From: Streptomyces sp. H39-S7
GTDB taxonomy: Bacteria; Actinomycetota; Actinomycetes; Streptomycetales; Streptomycetaceae
NCBI RefSeq assembly: GCF_027158205.1
Contig: NZ_JAPVLU010000040.1
Location: forward strand, 29,181-93,180
DNA: 64,000 nt
Direction of reading: 5' to 3'
The notes beneath the pieces were generated by a model that saw only the letters and a program-made list of their open reading frames with translations, was not told where the DNA came from and did not search any database. The position numbers and the translations under genes were made by a program. Below, piece by piece: positions 7,247 through 16,010 of the stretch; positions within the stretch are counted from its first letter, which is position 1; every line of letters begins with the position of its first letter.

Positions 7247-8620
7247 ATGGCAGCACCGCGCATCGTCATCGAGAACTGCGCTATCGCCACCGTGGACGCG
7301 AACGACACCGAGTACGCCTCGGGCCATGTCGTCATCGCGGGCAACCGCATCGAGTCGGTAGGCGCCGGCGCTGCCCCCCAGGGACTGGAGAACGTCGTCC
7401 GCCGCGTCGACGGCACCGGCCATCTGGTCACCCCCGGCCTCGTCAACACCCACCACCACTTCTACCAGTGGCTGACCCGGGGCCTCGCCCAGGACAGCAA
7501 CCTCTTCAACTGGCTCGTCGAGCTGTACCCGACCTGGGCACGCATCGACGAGGAGATGGTCTACGCGGCCGCCCAGGGCTCCCTGGCGATGATGGCCCGC
7601 GGCGGCGTGACCACCGCGATGGACCACCACTACGTCTTCCCCAAGGGCTCCGGCGACCTGCTGGGCGCCGAGATCCGCGCCGCCAGGGAGATGGGCGTCC
7701 GCTTCACCGCCGCCCGCGGCTCCATGGACCGCGGCGCGTCGGACGGCGGCCTGCCGCCGGACTTCGCCGTCGAGACCCTCGAAGGCGCGCTCGCCGCGAC
7801 CGAGGAGGCCATCGACACGCACCACGACGCCTCGTTCGACTCGATGCTGCACATCGCCGTCGCCCCGTGCTCCCCCTTCTCCGTCTCCACCGACCTGATG
7901 CGCGAGGGTGCGCTGCTCGCCCGCCGCAAGGGCGTCCGCCTGCACACCCACGGCTCGGAGACCGTCGAGGAGGAGAAGTTCTGCCACGAACTCTTCGGCA
8001 TGGGCCCCACCGACTACTTCGAGTCCACCGGCTGGCTCGGCGACGACGTGTGGATGGCGCACTGCGTCCACATGAACGACTCCGACATCGCCGCGTTCGC
8101 CCGCACGAAGACCGGCGTCGCGCACTGCCCCTCCTCCAACGCCCGCCTCGCGGCCGGTATCGCCCGCGTCCCGGACATGCTCGCCTCCGGCGTGCCGGTC
8201 GGCCTCGGCGTGGACGGCACGGCCTCCAATGAGTCCGGTGAGCTGCACACCGAACTGCGCAACGCGCTCCTGATCAACCGCCTCGGCGGCGGGGAGCGGG
8301 CGCTCAACGCCCGCCAGGCGCTGCGCCTGGGCACGTACGGCGGTGCGCAGGTCCTCGGCCGCGCCGACCAGATCGGCTCCATCGAGGCCGGCAAACTCGC
8401 CGACCTGGTGCTGTGGAAGCTGGACGGCATCGGCCACTCGTCCATCGCCGACCCGGTCGCCGCGCTGGTGATGGGAGCGGCCGCCCCGGTCACCCTGTCG
8501 CTCATCAACGGCAAGCCGGTGGTGGAGAACAACCACCTCACCACGGTCGACGAGGACGCCATCGCGCGGCTGACCCGCGTCCAGGCCCAGCGCCTGGCCA
8601 GGATCGCGGGCCTCGCCTAG
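7247..8620 (+). CDS. 8-oxoguanine/guanine deaminase-type amidohydrolase
   Basis: A 457-aa metal-dependent hydrolase of the AtzA/TrzN-like amidohydrolase group. Metal-site motifs include NTHHHFYQ near residue 66, a His in LHTHGSE, AHCVHM, and the aspartate in GLGVDGTASNE. The strong match to proteins annotated 8-oxoguanine deaminase, and the position between urate oxidase and a purine permease, make deamination of a purine (guanine or 8-oxoguanine to xanthine or urate) the best call. Exact substrate cannot be read from the sequence. The ATG at 7247 is preceded by CGAGGAA. Confidence 0.85.
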   Translation: MAAPRIVIENCAIATVDANDTEYASGHVVIAGNRIESVGAGAAPQGLENVVRRVDGTGHLVTPGLVNTHHHFYQWLTRGLAQDSNLFNWLVELYPTWARIDEEMVYAAAQGSLAMMARGGVTTAMDHHYVFPKGSGDLLGAEIRAAREMGVRFTAARGSMDRGASDGGLPPDFAVETLEGALAATEEAIDTHHDASFDSMLHIAVAPCSPFSVSTDLMREGALLARRKGVRLHTHGSETVEEEKFCHELFGMGPTDYFESTGWLGDDVWMAHCVHMNDSDIAAFARTKTGVAHCPSSNARLAAGIARVPDMLASGVPVGLGVDGTASNESGELHTELRNALLINRLGGGERALNARQALRLGTYGGAQVLGRADQIGSIEAGKLADLVLWKLDGIGHSSIADPVAALVMGAAAPVTLSLINGKPVVENNHLTTVDEDAIARLTRVQAQRLARIAGLA

Positions 8621-8710
8621 GCCCCACGGCCCAGGTTTCCCCAGAGCAACCGGTCAGGGAGGGACGGCCCCTGACCGGCCGCCGGTCCCGCGTTCGCGCG
8701 GACCCGGCAG

Positions 8711-8766
8711 CGCCGCCCCCGGCCCGTGGACCACGGTCGGTCCCGGATCGCCGGGGGCGGCGTTTT
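8711..8766 (+). terminator. Strong rho-independent terminator
   Basis: CGCCGCCCCCGGC pairs perfectly over 13 bp with GCCGGGGGCGGCG, followed directly by TTTTGT. It ends the deaminase transcript about 90 nt past the stop codon. Confidence 0.85.
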
Positions 8767-8886
8767 GTGTACCCGCACATGACGAAGTACCACCACCGCC
8801 GCCACCACCCCTCTGCTTGATGTCAGGCCCGTACATGCACCTCCCTGAAACCCGCAGTGCGCTTCGCGTAACCGACAGGAGGAACC

Positions 8887-10311
8887 GTGGTCGCTCAATC
8901 CGTGGACTCGGATTCGGTACATCCCGTGGACCAGACGCTGCCCCCGGGCAAGCTCCTCACCAGCGGCCTGCAGCACGTGGCCGCGATGTACGCGGGGGTG
9001 GTGGCGCCGCCCCTTGTCGTCGGAGCGGGCATAGGCCTGTCCACCGCCGACATCACGTTCCTCATGGGGGCCAGCCTCTTCACCGCGGGCCTCGCCACCC
9101 TCCTGCAGACCCTCGGCATCTGGAAGATCGGCGCCCGGCTGCCCTTCGTCAACGGTGTCTCGTTCGCCGGGGTCGCCCCGATGCTCGCCATCGGCAAGTC
9201 GGCGGAGCCCGGCCACGCCCTGCCCGTCATCTACGGCGCGGTCATCGTCGCGGGGGTACTGGGCTTCGTCCTCGCCCCCTACTTCTGCAAACTCGTCCGC
9301 TTCTTCCCGCCCGTCGTCACCGGCTCGGTGATCACCCTGATCGGGATCTCCCTGCTGCCGGTCGCCATCAACTGGTCGCAGGGCGGGGTGGCGACCGCCC
9401 CCGACTACGCGTCGGTGTCCAACATCGCACTCGCCGCCGCGACGCTCGCCATCGTCCTGGTCCTGCGCCGGGTGCTCACCGGCTTCCTGCAGCAGATCGT
9501 CATCCTCATCGGCCTGGTGCTCGGCACCCTGCTCGCCATCCCGATGGGAAAGTCGGACTTCAGCCCCATCAAGGACGCGGGTCTCGTCGGCTTCCCCGAC
9601 CCGTTCCACTTCGGAGCGCCCGAGTTCCAGATCGCGGCCATCATCTCGATGTGTGTCGTCATGCTCGTCTGCATGACGGAGTCGACCGCCGACATCCTGG
9701 CCCTCGGCAAGATCGTGGACAAGCCGGCCGACGAGAAGATGCTGGCCGCCGGCATCCGGGCCGACGCCCTCGGCTCGGCCCTGAGCCCGGTCTTCAACGG
9801 CTTCATGGCCAGTGCCTTCGCCCAGAACATCGGCCTCGTCGCCATCACCAAGGTCCGCAGCCGCTTCGTCGTCGCTGCCGCGGGCGGCATCCTCATCCTG
9901 CTCGGCCTGTGTCCCGCGCTGGCCTCCGTCATCGCCCTCGTACCGCAGCCGGTACTGGGCGGCGCCGGCATCGTGCTCTTCGGCTCGGTCGCGGCCAGCG
10001 GCATCAAGACCCTCACCGAGGCGGACCTCTCCGACGGCAACAACCTGCTCATCGTCGCCACCTCGGTCGGCGTCGGCGTCATCCCGGTCGTCTCACACAC
10101 CTTCTACGCGCACTTCAACGACCACCTGAAGATCATCCTCGACTCCGGCATCAGCACCGGATGCCTGGTCGCGGTCGTCCTCAACCTCGCCTTCAACCAC
10201 CTGGGCCGCAAGCCCGCCGCCGAGGACCCGGACGAGCGGATCGATGTCGGCGCCGCCTCCGACTCCGATGATCAACAGGCCGTAGCAGAAAGGTCGTTGA
10301 CCGTTCACTGA
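8887..10311 (+). CDS. NCS2 family purine (xanthine/urate) permease
   Basis: A 474-aa integral membrane protein of the nucleobase:cation symporter-2 family. It has roughly 12-14 hydrophobic segments, starting with LQHVAAMYAGVVAPPLVVG, and the signature QNIGLVAITKVRSR around residues 311-324. The segment MTESTADILALG carries the Glu that contacts the purine ring in family structures. It imports the substrates of the adjacent purine-degrading enzymes; xanthine or urate is likely from context. The GTG start at 8887 follows an ACAGGAGGAACC ribosome-binding site. It is separated from the deaminase by a strong terminator, so it has its own transcript. Confidence 0.92.
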   Translation: MVAQSVDSDSVHPVDQTLPPGKLLTSGLQHVAAMYAGVVAPPLVVGAGIGLSTADITFLMGASLFTAGLATLLQTLGIWKIGARLPFVNGVSFAGVAPMLAIGKSAEPGHALPVIYGAVIVAGVLGFVLAPYFCKLVRFFPPVVTGSVITLIGISLLPVAINWSQGGVATAPDYASVSNIALAAATLAIVLVLRRVLTGFLQQIVILIGLVLGTLLAIPMGKSDFSPIKDAGLVGFPDPFHFGAPEFQIAAIISMCVVMLVCMTESTADILALGKIVDKPADEKMLAAGIRADALGSALSPVFNGFMASAFAQNIGLVAITKVRSRFVVAAAGGILILLGLCPALASVIALVPQPVLGGAGIVLFGSVAASGIKTLTEADLSDGNNLLIVATSVGVGVIPVVSHTFYAHFNDHLKIILDSGISTGCLVAVVLNLAFNHLGRKPAAEDPDERIDVGAASDSDDQQAVAERSLTVH

Positions 10312-10323
10312 GCTCTCCGCGAA

Positions 10324-10357
10324 CGGAGGGGCAGCTCGATCCCGAGCCGCCCCTCCG
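10324..10357 (+). terminator. Terminator of the purine permease gene
   Basis: CGGAGGGGC-A-GCTCG pairs with CGAGC-C-GCCCCTCCG with one mismatch and a 4-nt loop, 12 nt past the permease stop. Confidence 0.75.
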
Positions 10358-10400
10358 CGTGTCAGGATGTGCCGATCACGGCACTCGGAGGGGGACGGGA

Positions 10401-11033
10401 ATGAATGAGTCGGGTCGGGTCGAGGCGTTCAGCGACGGGGTGTTCGCCATCGCGATCACACTGCTCGTACTGGAGATCAAGGTCCCGCCGCACGCGGGGG
10501 ACCACCTGTGGTCCTCGCTCGGCGAGATGTGGCCGTCGTACGCCGCCTACGCCGTCACGTTTCTGATCATCGGCATCATGTGGATCAACCACCACACGAT
10601 CTTCCAGTACATCGCCCGCGTCGACCGCACGCTGCTCTTCCTCAACCTGCTGTTGCTGATGTGCGTGGCCGCGCTGCCGTGGCCGGCCGGGCTGATGGCC
10701 GAGTACCTGCGGGACGGCCATGCCTCGCACGTGGCCGCCGCTGTCTACAGCCTCTTCATGGTCGCCCACGCGGTGGCCTACCAGGCGCTGTGGTGGCACC
10801 TGACACGGACCGGTCACCTGTTTGACGGCCGGGTCGACATCGCCGCAGCCCGGGCCACCCGGCGGCGGTTCGCCGTCGGGTCCGTGGTCTACCCCGTCAC
10901 GGTCGGCCTGGCGTTCGTCTCGGCCCCGCTGACGCTGGCGGTGCACGGCGCGCTCGCCGTGTACTACGCGTTCAACCAGGTGCCCGTCCCGACGCGTGAG
11001 CAGGAGCCGGCGGTGGCCGGGGCCGACGGGTGA
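10401..11033 (+). CDS. TMEM175/DUF1211-type membrane protein, putative K+ channel
   Basis: A 210-aa membrane protein with about six hydrophobic segments. The N-terminal EAFSDGVFAIAITLLVLEI carries the FSDG pore-lining signature of the TMEM175 family (residues 10-13), whose bacterial members form tetrameric potassium-permeable channels. A second family motif, MWINHHTIFQYI, follows the second segment. The ATG at 10401 places FSDG at the usual distance from the N-terminus and follows GGAGGGGGACGGGA. It converges on the peptide transporter gene with only 18 nt between the stops. Nothing in the neighbourhood suggests a specific pathway. Confidence 0.85.
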   Translation: MNESGRVEAFSDGVFAIAITLLVLEIKVPPHAGDHLWSSLGEMWPSYAAYAVTFLIIGIMWINHHTIFQYIARVDRTLLFLNLLLLMCVAALPWPAGLMAEYLRDGHASHVAAAVYSLFMVAHAVAYQALWWHLTRTGHLFDGRVDIAAARATRRRFAVGSVVYPVTVGLAFVSAPLTLAVHGALAVYYAFNQVPVPTREQEPAVAGADG

Positions 11034-11051
11034 GGCGGCCCCGGCCGGCCG

Positions 11052-12548
11052 TCACACCCCCAGGCGGCCGCGCAGCTTCCGGCTGCCGAGGATGAGCGCG
11101 GCGCCGGCGAGCAGCGCCGGGATGCCCAGCGCCAGGTAGTAACCCGCGCCCGGGGTGCTGGTCTTGGACAGCTGCACGGCGTGCCCGCCGACGCCCGCGC
11201 CGAGGGCCGCCGCCAGCCAGAACAGGCCGATCATCTGGCTGACGAACGTCCTGGGCGCCACCTCGGTGGTGACGCTCATGCCCACCGGGGCGAGCGCCAC
11301 CTCGCCGCACGCCTGGAGCGCGTACGCCACGATCAGCCAGAGCGGCGACACCAGGTGGCCGTCGGAGCCGACCACCGTGGCCACCGCCATCAGCAGCAGG
11401 CTCACGCCCATCAGCCCCAGCCCGATGCCGAACTTCGCGGGCGCGCCGAGCCGGTCGCCCAGCCGGACCCACAGCCAGGCGGAGACCGGTGCGGCGGCGA
11501 GGATGAACAGCGGCACCAGCGACTGGAACCAGCTGGCCGGCACGGTGAAGCCGCCGATGGTCCGGTCCGTGCCGACCTTCGCGAAGAGGCTGAGTACGGT
11601 GCTGCCCTGGATGTAGAGCATCCAGAAGAACGCGGCCGACAGGAAGAGCCAGATGTAGGACCTGATCCGCTCCCGCTCGCGTGCGGTCACCACCGGATTG
11701 CGCAGCAGCCGGCGGAAGCAGACCACCGGCAGGACGATGGACAGCAGGCCGCCCAGCGCCAGCGCGTGGCGCAGTTCGAACGTGCCGGCGGCACCGTCCG
11801 CGCCGTACACCACGGTCAGTACCGTCAGGACGACGGCGGTGCGGCGCTTCACCCGGCGCCACACCTCCGGGCTCGCGGGCCGTTCCGGGTGCTGACCGAT
11901 CTCCCCGAAGTACTTGGTGCCGCGCAGGAACTGGGCCAGCCCCAGGAGCATCCCCACGGCGGCGGCGCCGAAGCCGAGGTGCCAGTCGACGGACTCACCG
12001 AGCGCGCCGCACACGATGGGCGCGGCGACCGCGCTGACCTGGATGCTCATGTAGAAGATCGCGAATCCGGCGTCCCGTTCCGCCCGGGAGTCGCGGGCGT
12101 AGCAGGCGGCCAGCACCGTGGCCAGGTTCGGCTTGAGCAGTCCGGTGCCGGCGGCGATCAGGCCCATGCCGACGTAGACGGTCGGCACCGCGGGCAGTGC
12201 CATCGAGCAGTGCCCCAGCGCGATGAGGACGCCGCCGTAGAGGGTGGCCTTGCGGGCGCCGAGGATTCGGTCGCCGAGCCAGCCGCCGGGGACCGAGGCG
12301 AGGAAGACCGTCGCCAGGTAGACGCCGAACAGCGCGGTGGCGGTGTCCTCGGACAGGCCGAGGCCGCCCTCGGCCTTGCTGGCGGAGGCGTAGAGGAAGA
12401 GGATCGCGGCCATCCCGTAGAAGCTGAAGCGCTCCCACATGTCCAGGCCGAAGAGCGTGGTGAACCAGCGGGGCCGGCCCAGGAAAGTACCGCCGGGGGG
12501 CGCGGCGGATTCCTCTCCCGCAGTGGCCGTCGTGGTGGGAGCCGCCAT
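11052..12548 (-). CDS. POT/PTR2 family proton-dependent peptide transporter
   Basis: A 498-aa major-facilitator protein with the hallmarks of proton-coupled oligopeptide transporters. These are MWERFSFYGMAAILFLY near residue 37 and the GGWLGDRILGARKATLYGG loop. The usual ExxER proton-coupling motif appears as LDMWERF, with Asp36 in place of the first Glu, a conservative change. It imports di- or tripeptides. The ATG at 12548 has an excellent ribosome-binding site, GGAGGAGG. It lies downstream of two acetyltransferase genes on the same strand but is insulated by the hairpin at 12614-12655. Confidence 0.88.
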   Translation of the reverse strand: MAAPTTTATAGEESAAPPGGTFLGRPRWFTTLFGLDMWERFSFYGMAAILFLYASASKAEGGLGLSEDTATALFGVYLATVFLASVPGGWLGDRILGARKATLYGGVLIALGHCSMALPAVPTVYVGMGLIAAGTGLLKPNLATVLAACYARDSRAERDAGFAIFYMSIQVSAVAAPIVCGALGESVDWHLGFGAAAVGMLLGLAQFLRGTKYFGEIGQHPERPASPEVWRRVKRRTAVVLTVLTVVYGADGAAGTFELRHALALGGLLSIVLPVVCFRRLLRNPVVTARERERIRSYIWLFLSAAFFWMLYIQGSTVLSLFAKVGTDRTIGGFTVPASWFQSLVPLFILAAAPVSAWLWVRLGDRLGAPAKFGIGLGLMGVSLLLMAVATVVGSDGHLVSPLWLIVAYALQACGEVALAPVGMSVTTEVAPRTFVSQMIGLFWLAAALGAGVGGHAVQLSKTSTPGAGYYLALGIPALLAGAALILGSRKLRGRLGV

Positions 12549-12613
12549 GGGACCTCCTCCGGGCAGGGCCGGGCGGGAGCGCGGCCAGTGTGTCCGGTGA
12601 GGTTGCCAGCGTC

Positions 12614-12655
12614 CGATCGGGGACGGCTCAAGGACGTTCCAGCGGTCCCCGATCG
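12614..12655 (-). terminator. Terminator of the acetyltransferase pair
   Basis: CGATCGGGGAC and its exact complement form an 11-bp stem with a 20-nt loop, just past the stop of the acetyltransferase at 12674-13474. Confidence 0.7.
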
Positions 12656-12673
12656 CGGTCGGCTCAGCAGAGG

Positions 12674-13474
12674 TCAGGGACGGGCGACGGGCGGCTTCCA
12701 GACGTACGGGGTCGTGGTGGTGACCGGCAGCAGGCCGAGCCGGGCCAGGATCGGGCGGCTGTCGTCGGACGCGTCGACCTGGAGGTAGCGCACCCCCCGC
12801 GTCACGGCGAGTCGGGCGCGGTGGGCGACGAGCGCGCGGTAGATGCCCCGGCCGCGCCAGGCGACGAGGGTGGAGCCGCCCCACAGCGACGCGAACTCCG
12901 TGTCGGTGTGCAGTCGCATCCAGGCGGCGGAGACGACCTCGTCACCCGCCTCGGCGACGACCACCACGGCCGGGTCGCCCTCGCCGTTCAACTCCCGCTC
13001 CAGGGCGTCCGGCAGCCAGGTGTGGTCGAAGCCCCAGACCGCCTCCTCCATGGCCTGGATCCGCTCCAGATCCGCCCGGGAGGTGACCTCGCGCAGCGTC
13101 ACGCCCTGCGGCGGCGCGGGTTCCGCGGCCAGCTCGGCGGCCTCGCCCACCAGAACCGTCTCCCGCTCCTCGGCGGTGAACCCGGCGGCCGTCAGGCGCT
13201 CGGGGAGGTCGGCGGGCAGGTCGTGGCCGTGGTACTTCCACTCCACGGACTCGCCCAGCGCGGCGAAGTGGTCGCGCTGCGCGGCGATGAACGCGTCGAG
13301 TTCCGCGCCCTCCAGCCCGCCGAGGTCGCGGTAGGTGATGAGCCCGCCGTGCCCCGCCAGGACCTGCCGGACGACGGGGCCGGACCGCTCCGCCGCCTCG
13401 CGCCGGACCCCGCGGGCCCGGAGCTGCCCGTCGTACGAGTCGCGGTACGCGAGGGCGCGTTCGCCGATGGCCAT
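12674..13474 (-). CDS. GNAT acetyltransferase, tandem-domain size
   Basis: A 266-aa member of the GNAT superfamily. The acetyl-CoA binding loop is WRGRGIYRALVAHRARLA in the C-terminal half, preceded by strand WGGSTLVA and followed by LQVDASDDSRPILARLGL. The N-terminal 120 residues look like a degenerate first GNAT domain, since single-domain members are about 150-170 aa. The substrate is unknown. It starts 2 nt after the stop of the upstream acetyltransferase gene, so the two are cotranscribed and probably translationally coupled. The hairpin 18 nt past its stop ends the transcript. Confidence 0.82.
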   Translation of the reverse strand: MAIGERALAYRDSYDGQLRARGVRREAAERSGPVVRQVLAGHGGLITYRDLGGLEGAELDAFIAAQRDHFAALGESVEWKYHGHDLPADLPERLTAAGFTAEERETVLVGEAAELAAEPAPPQGVTLREVTSRADLERIQAMEEAVWGFDHTWLPDALERELNGEGDPAVVVVAEAGDEVVSAAWMRLHTDTEFASLWGGSTLVAWRGRGIYRALVAHRARLAVTRGVRYLQVDASDDSRPILARLGLLPVTTTTPYVWKPPVARP

Positions 13475-13476
13475 CG

Positions 13477-13974
13477 TCAAAGCCCCCGGTACATGATGTG
13501 CAGTCCGACGTAGCCCTCGTCCGGATGCAGGAAGCCCTCCGGGACGGTGCCGAGGACGGTGAAGCCGAGCGACTCGTACAGGCCCACGGCCCGGACGTTC
13601 GACGCGACGACCGCGTTGAACTGCATCCCGCGGTACCCCTCGGCGCGCGCCCAGCGCAGCGCCTCCTCGGCGAGCGCCCGACCGGCGCCGCGCCCCGTGT
13701 GCTCGGGGGCGACCATGAAGCTGGCGCTGGAGATGTGGGAGGAGCCGCCCATGTGGTTGCGGTTCATCTTCGCCGTCCCGAGCACGCTCCCATCGGTGTC
13801 GACGGCGACCACCGTGCGCGAGGGAGCCGACAGCATCCACATGTCGCGCGCGGTGGCCTCGTCCAGGTCGCGGGGGTAGGTGAAGGTGTCCCCCCGCTCC
13901 ACGATGCCGTGCAGGAACGGCCAGATCTCGGGCCAGTCGTCAGGAGTCACATCTCGGATGAGCATGACGGACAT
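13477..13974 (-). CDS. GNAT N-acetyltransferase
   Basis: A 165-aa single-domain GNAT protein with the acetyl-CoA loop HTGRGAGRALAEEAL and the C-terminal NVRAVGLYESLGFTVLGT signature typical of Rim-like or amino-acid-derivative acetyltransferases. The substrate is not evident. Several in-frame ATG codons occur at 13977, 13974 and 13965. No clear ribosome-binding site distinguishes them, so the start is uncertain by a few codons. It is the first gene of a two-gene acetyltransferase unit and is separated from the phospholipase operon by a 12-bp hairpin. Confidence 0.82.
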   Translation of the reverse strand: MSVMLIRDVTPDDWPEIWPFLHGIVERGDTFTYPRDLDEATARDMWMLSAPSRTVVAVDTDGSVLGTAKMNRNHMGGSSHISSASFMVAPEHTGRGAGRALAEEALRWARAEGYRGMQFNAVVASNVRAVGLYESLGFTVLGTVPEGFLHPDEGYVGLHIMYRGL

Positions 13975-13985
13975 CATGCGGGCAC

Positions 13986-14020
13986 GGGGCGGCCGAATGC
14001 CAGTCACTTTCGGCCGCCCC
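13986..14020 (-). terminator. Terminator of the phospholipase operon
   Basis: GGGGCGGCCGAA and its perfect complement form a 12-bp stem, starting 13 nt past the phospholipase C stop codon. Confidence 0.75.
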
Positions 14021-14033
14021 GGGCCGGTCGACG

Positions 14034-16010
14034 TCAGACCGGGTGCACCGTCCCGGCGTAGCGCTGGGCGAAGCGCGTGCCGGTGCCCGCCGTGGCGGTG
14101 AGGTCGTAGCGGCCCCCGCTGGTGGGCCACACGATCTCGCCGGTGGCGCCGGGGTCCACCCAGGCGGTGCGGGCGGCGCCGCCGAAGTCGTTCGGGGCGA
14201 CGGTGAACAGGACGGGCTCCTTGCCGTCGTTGGACAGGGTCAGCGCGACGGAGGTGCCGCGCAGGGCCGCCCGCACGGCGGGAACGGCCACGTCGTCCTG
14301 CCCGGCCGGGACGACGGCGCCCGCGAAACGGCGGACGAAGCCGTCGGCGCCGTGCACGGTGAAGTCGTAGCGGCCGTCGGTGCGCGACGCGTCCCAGGTG
14401 TAGGCGGCCGAGGCGCCGGGCGCGACGGTGAACGGTGTGCCGGAGAACGCCAGCTCGATGTTGGGATAGACCGTGTAATGGAAGCCGGTGGAGCCGGTGT
14501 TGGACAGGGTGCAGACGACCTTGCCGGTGGCGCGGTCGACCACGGCGTCCGCCCACGGGCGGTAGGGCAGCGGCCGGTGCGGGCGGGTGCCCGGCTCCTG
14601 GGACGGCATGCTCTGCGCGCCGGTGGCGGGCAGCTTGACCGCGGGCAGTGACTTGTTGGCGTCGGCCTTGGCCATCAGCGCGACCGTGTCGGGCAGCGCC
14701 GGTACGGAGTAGTCGGGGTGGGCGAAGTCGAAGCAGCTCGTCAGGTCGCCGCAGACCGAGCGCCGCCAGGCCGAGATGTTCGGTTCCTGGACGCCGGTGA
14801 CGACTTCGAGGAACCGCAGTACGGACGTGTGGTCGAAGACCTGCGAGTTGACGTATCCGCCGCGCGACCAGGGCGAGGCGGCCCACAGCGGTACCCGGTT
14901 CCCGAGGCCGATCGGGCGGCCCTGGGCGAACTCCTCGGCGGTGCCCGGCTCGGGGGACGGCGGGACGACGTGGTCGAAGTAGCCGTCGTTCTCGTCGTAC
15001 ATCACGAGGAAGACGGTGTTCCTCCACAGCGCGGGGTTCGACATCAGCGACTGCAGCGCCGTGTTGACGTAGTGCGCGCCGTAGTCGGGGCTGGCATTGG
15101 GGTGTTCGCAGAACAGGTAGGGCGCGACGAGCCAGGAGACGGTCGGCAGGGAGCCGTCCTTGCAGTGCTGGTCGAAGGCGGTCAGGTCCCACTTGGTCAT
15201 GGCGTTGACGTAACGGGGGTCGTCCGCCGCGAACGTGTGGAACTGCGCGAAGTAGGCGAGCGCGTTGTCGTCGTAGTCGCCGTACCGCTCGTCGAGACTC
15301 GGGTTGTGGTAGACGCGCCAGCTCACCGCGTGCGCGGAGAGCCGCTCGGCGTACGTCGTCCAGTCCGCGACCGGGTTCTCGGGCAGCGGGGTGTTGTCGA
15401 TCCAGGGGCCGGTCGTGCCGTCCTTGCCGGGGCCGGCCGTTCCCGACCACAGGTAGAGCCGGTTGGGGTCGGTGGGCCCGGCCATCGAGCAGAAGTACGC
15501 GTCGCAGAGGGTGAAAGCGTCGGCGAGGGCGTACTGGTAGGGCAGGTCCTCGCGGGTGAAGTAGCCCATCGAGCGCTCGCCCTTGGCGGCCACCCACTTG
15601 TTCATGGCGCCGCCGTTGATGGCCTGGTGGCCGCTGCTCCAGTCGTGGGGGAGCCCGCCCGCGTTCTGGGCGTTGTACTTGGTGCTGTCCATCCGGAAGG
15701 GCAGCATCACGTTGCCGTCGCTGCGGCCGGGGTCGGGCTGGCGGAAGACGTCCCCGCCGCCGGGGAACTGCAGCCCCTGCTTGTCGTCGAAGCCGCGGAC
15801 CCCCTTCAGGGCACCGAAGTAGTGGTCAAAGCTGCGGTTCTCCTGCATCAGGATCACCACGTGCTTGACGTCGGCGGGAGTGCCGGTGGGGGCGGTCCCG
15901 GCTGCTGCGGAGGCCGCGGCCGTTCCGGCGCCGCCGGTCAGCCCGACGGTGGCGGCCGCGCCCGCGGCGGCGGTGGCTCCGACGAAGGAGCGGCGGCTCA
16001 GCGGCGTCAT
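14034..16010 (-). CDS. Tat-exported phospholipase C
   Basis: A 658-aa secreted enzyme of the bacterial non-haemolytic phospholipase C family. It would hydrolyse phosphatidylcholine or related lipids outside the cell and help recover phosphate. The N-terminus MTPLSRRSFVGATAAAG is a twin-arginine signal followed by a hydrophobic Ala/Gly-rich stretch. The phosphoesterase domain (about 50-430) carries the family motif MQENRSFDHYFGALKG and MYDENDGYFDHV. Two C-terminal beta domains (about 470-560 and 575-655) match the repeated PLC C-terminal domain. The start overlaps the upstream stop by 4 nt, so it is translated in concert with the degenerate EEP-domain gene. Confidence 0.92.
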   Translation of the reverse strand: MTPLSRRSFVGATAAAGAAATVGLTGGAGTAAASAAAGTAPTGTPADVKHVVILMQENRSFDHYFGALKGVRGFDDKQGLQFPGGGDVFRQPDPGRSDGNVMLPFRMDSTKYNAQNAGGLPHDWSSGHQAINGGAMNKWVAAKGERSMGYFTREDLPYQYALADAFTLCDAYFCSMAGPTDPNRLYLWSGTAGPGKDGTTGPWIDNTPLPENPVADWTTYAERLSAHAVSWRVYHNPSLDERYGDYDDNALAYFAQFHTFAADDPRYVNAMTKWDLTAFDQHCKDGSLPTVSWLVAPYLFCEHPNASPDYGAHYVNTALQSLMSNPALWRNTVFLVMYDENDGYFDHVVPPSPEPGTAEEFAQGRPIGLGNRVPLWAASPWSRGGYVNSQVFDHTSVLRFLEVVTGVQEPNISAWRRSVCGDLTSCFDFAHPDYSVPALPDTVALMAKADANKSLPAVKLPATGAQSMPSQEPGTRPHRPLPYRPWADAVVDRATGKVVCTLSNTGSTGFHYTVYPNIELAFSGTPFTVAPGASAAYTWDASRTDGRYDFTVHGADGFVRRFAGAVVPAGQDDVAVPAVRAALRGTSVALTLSNDGKEPVLFTVAPNDFGGAARTAWVDPGATGEIVWPTSGGRYDLTATAGTGTRFAQRYAGTVHPV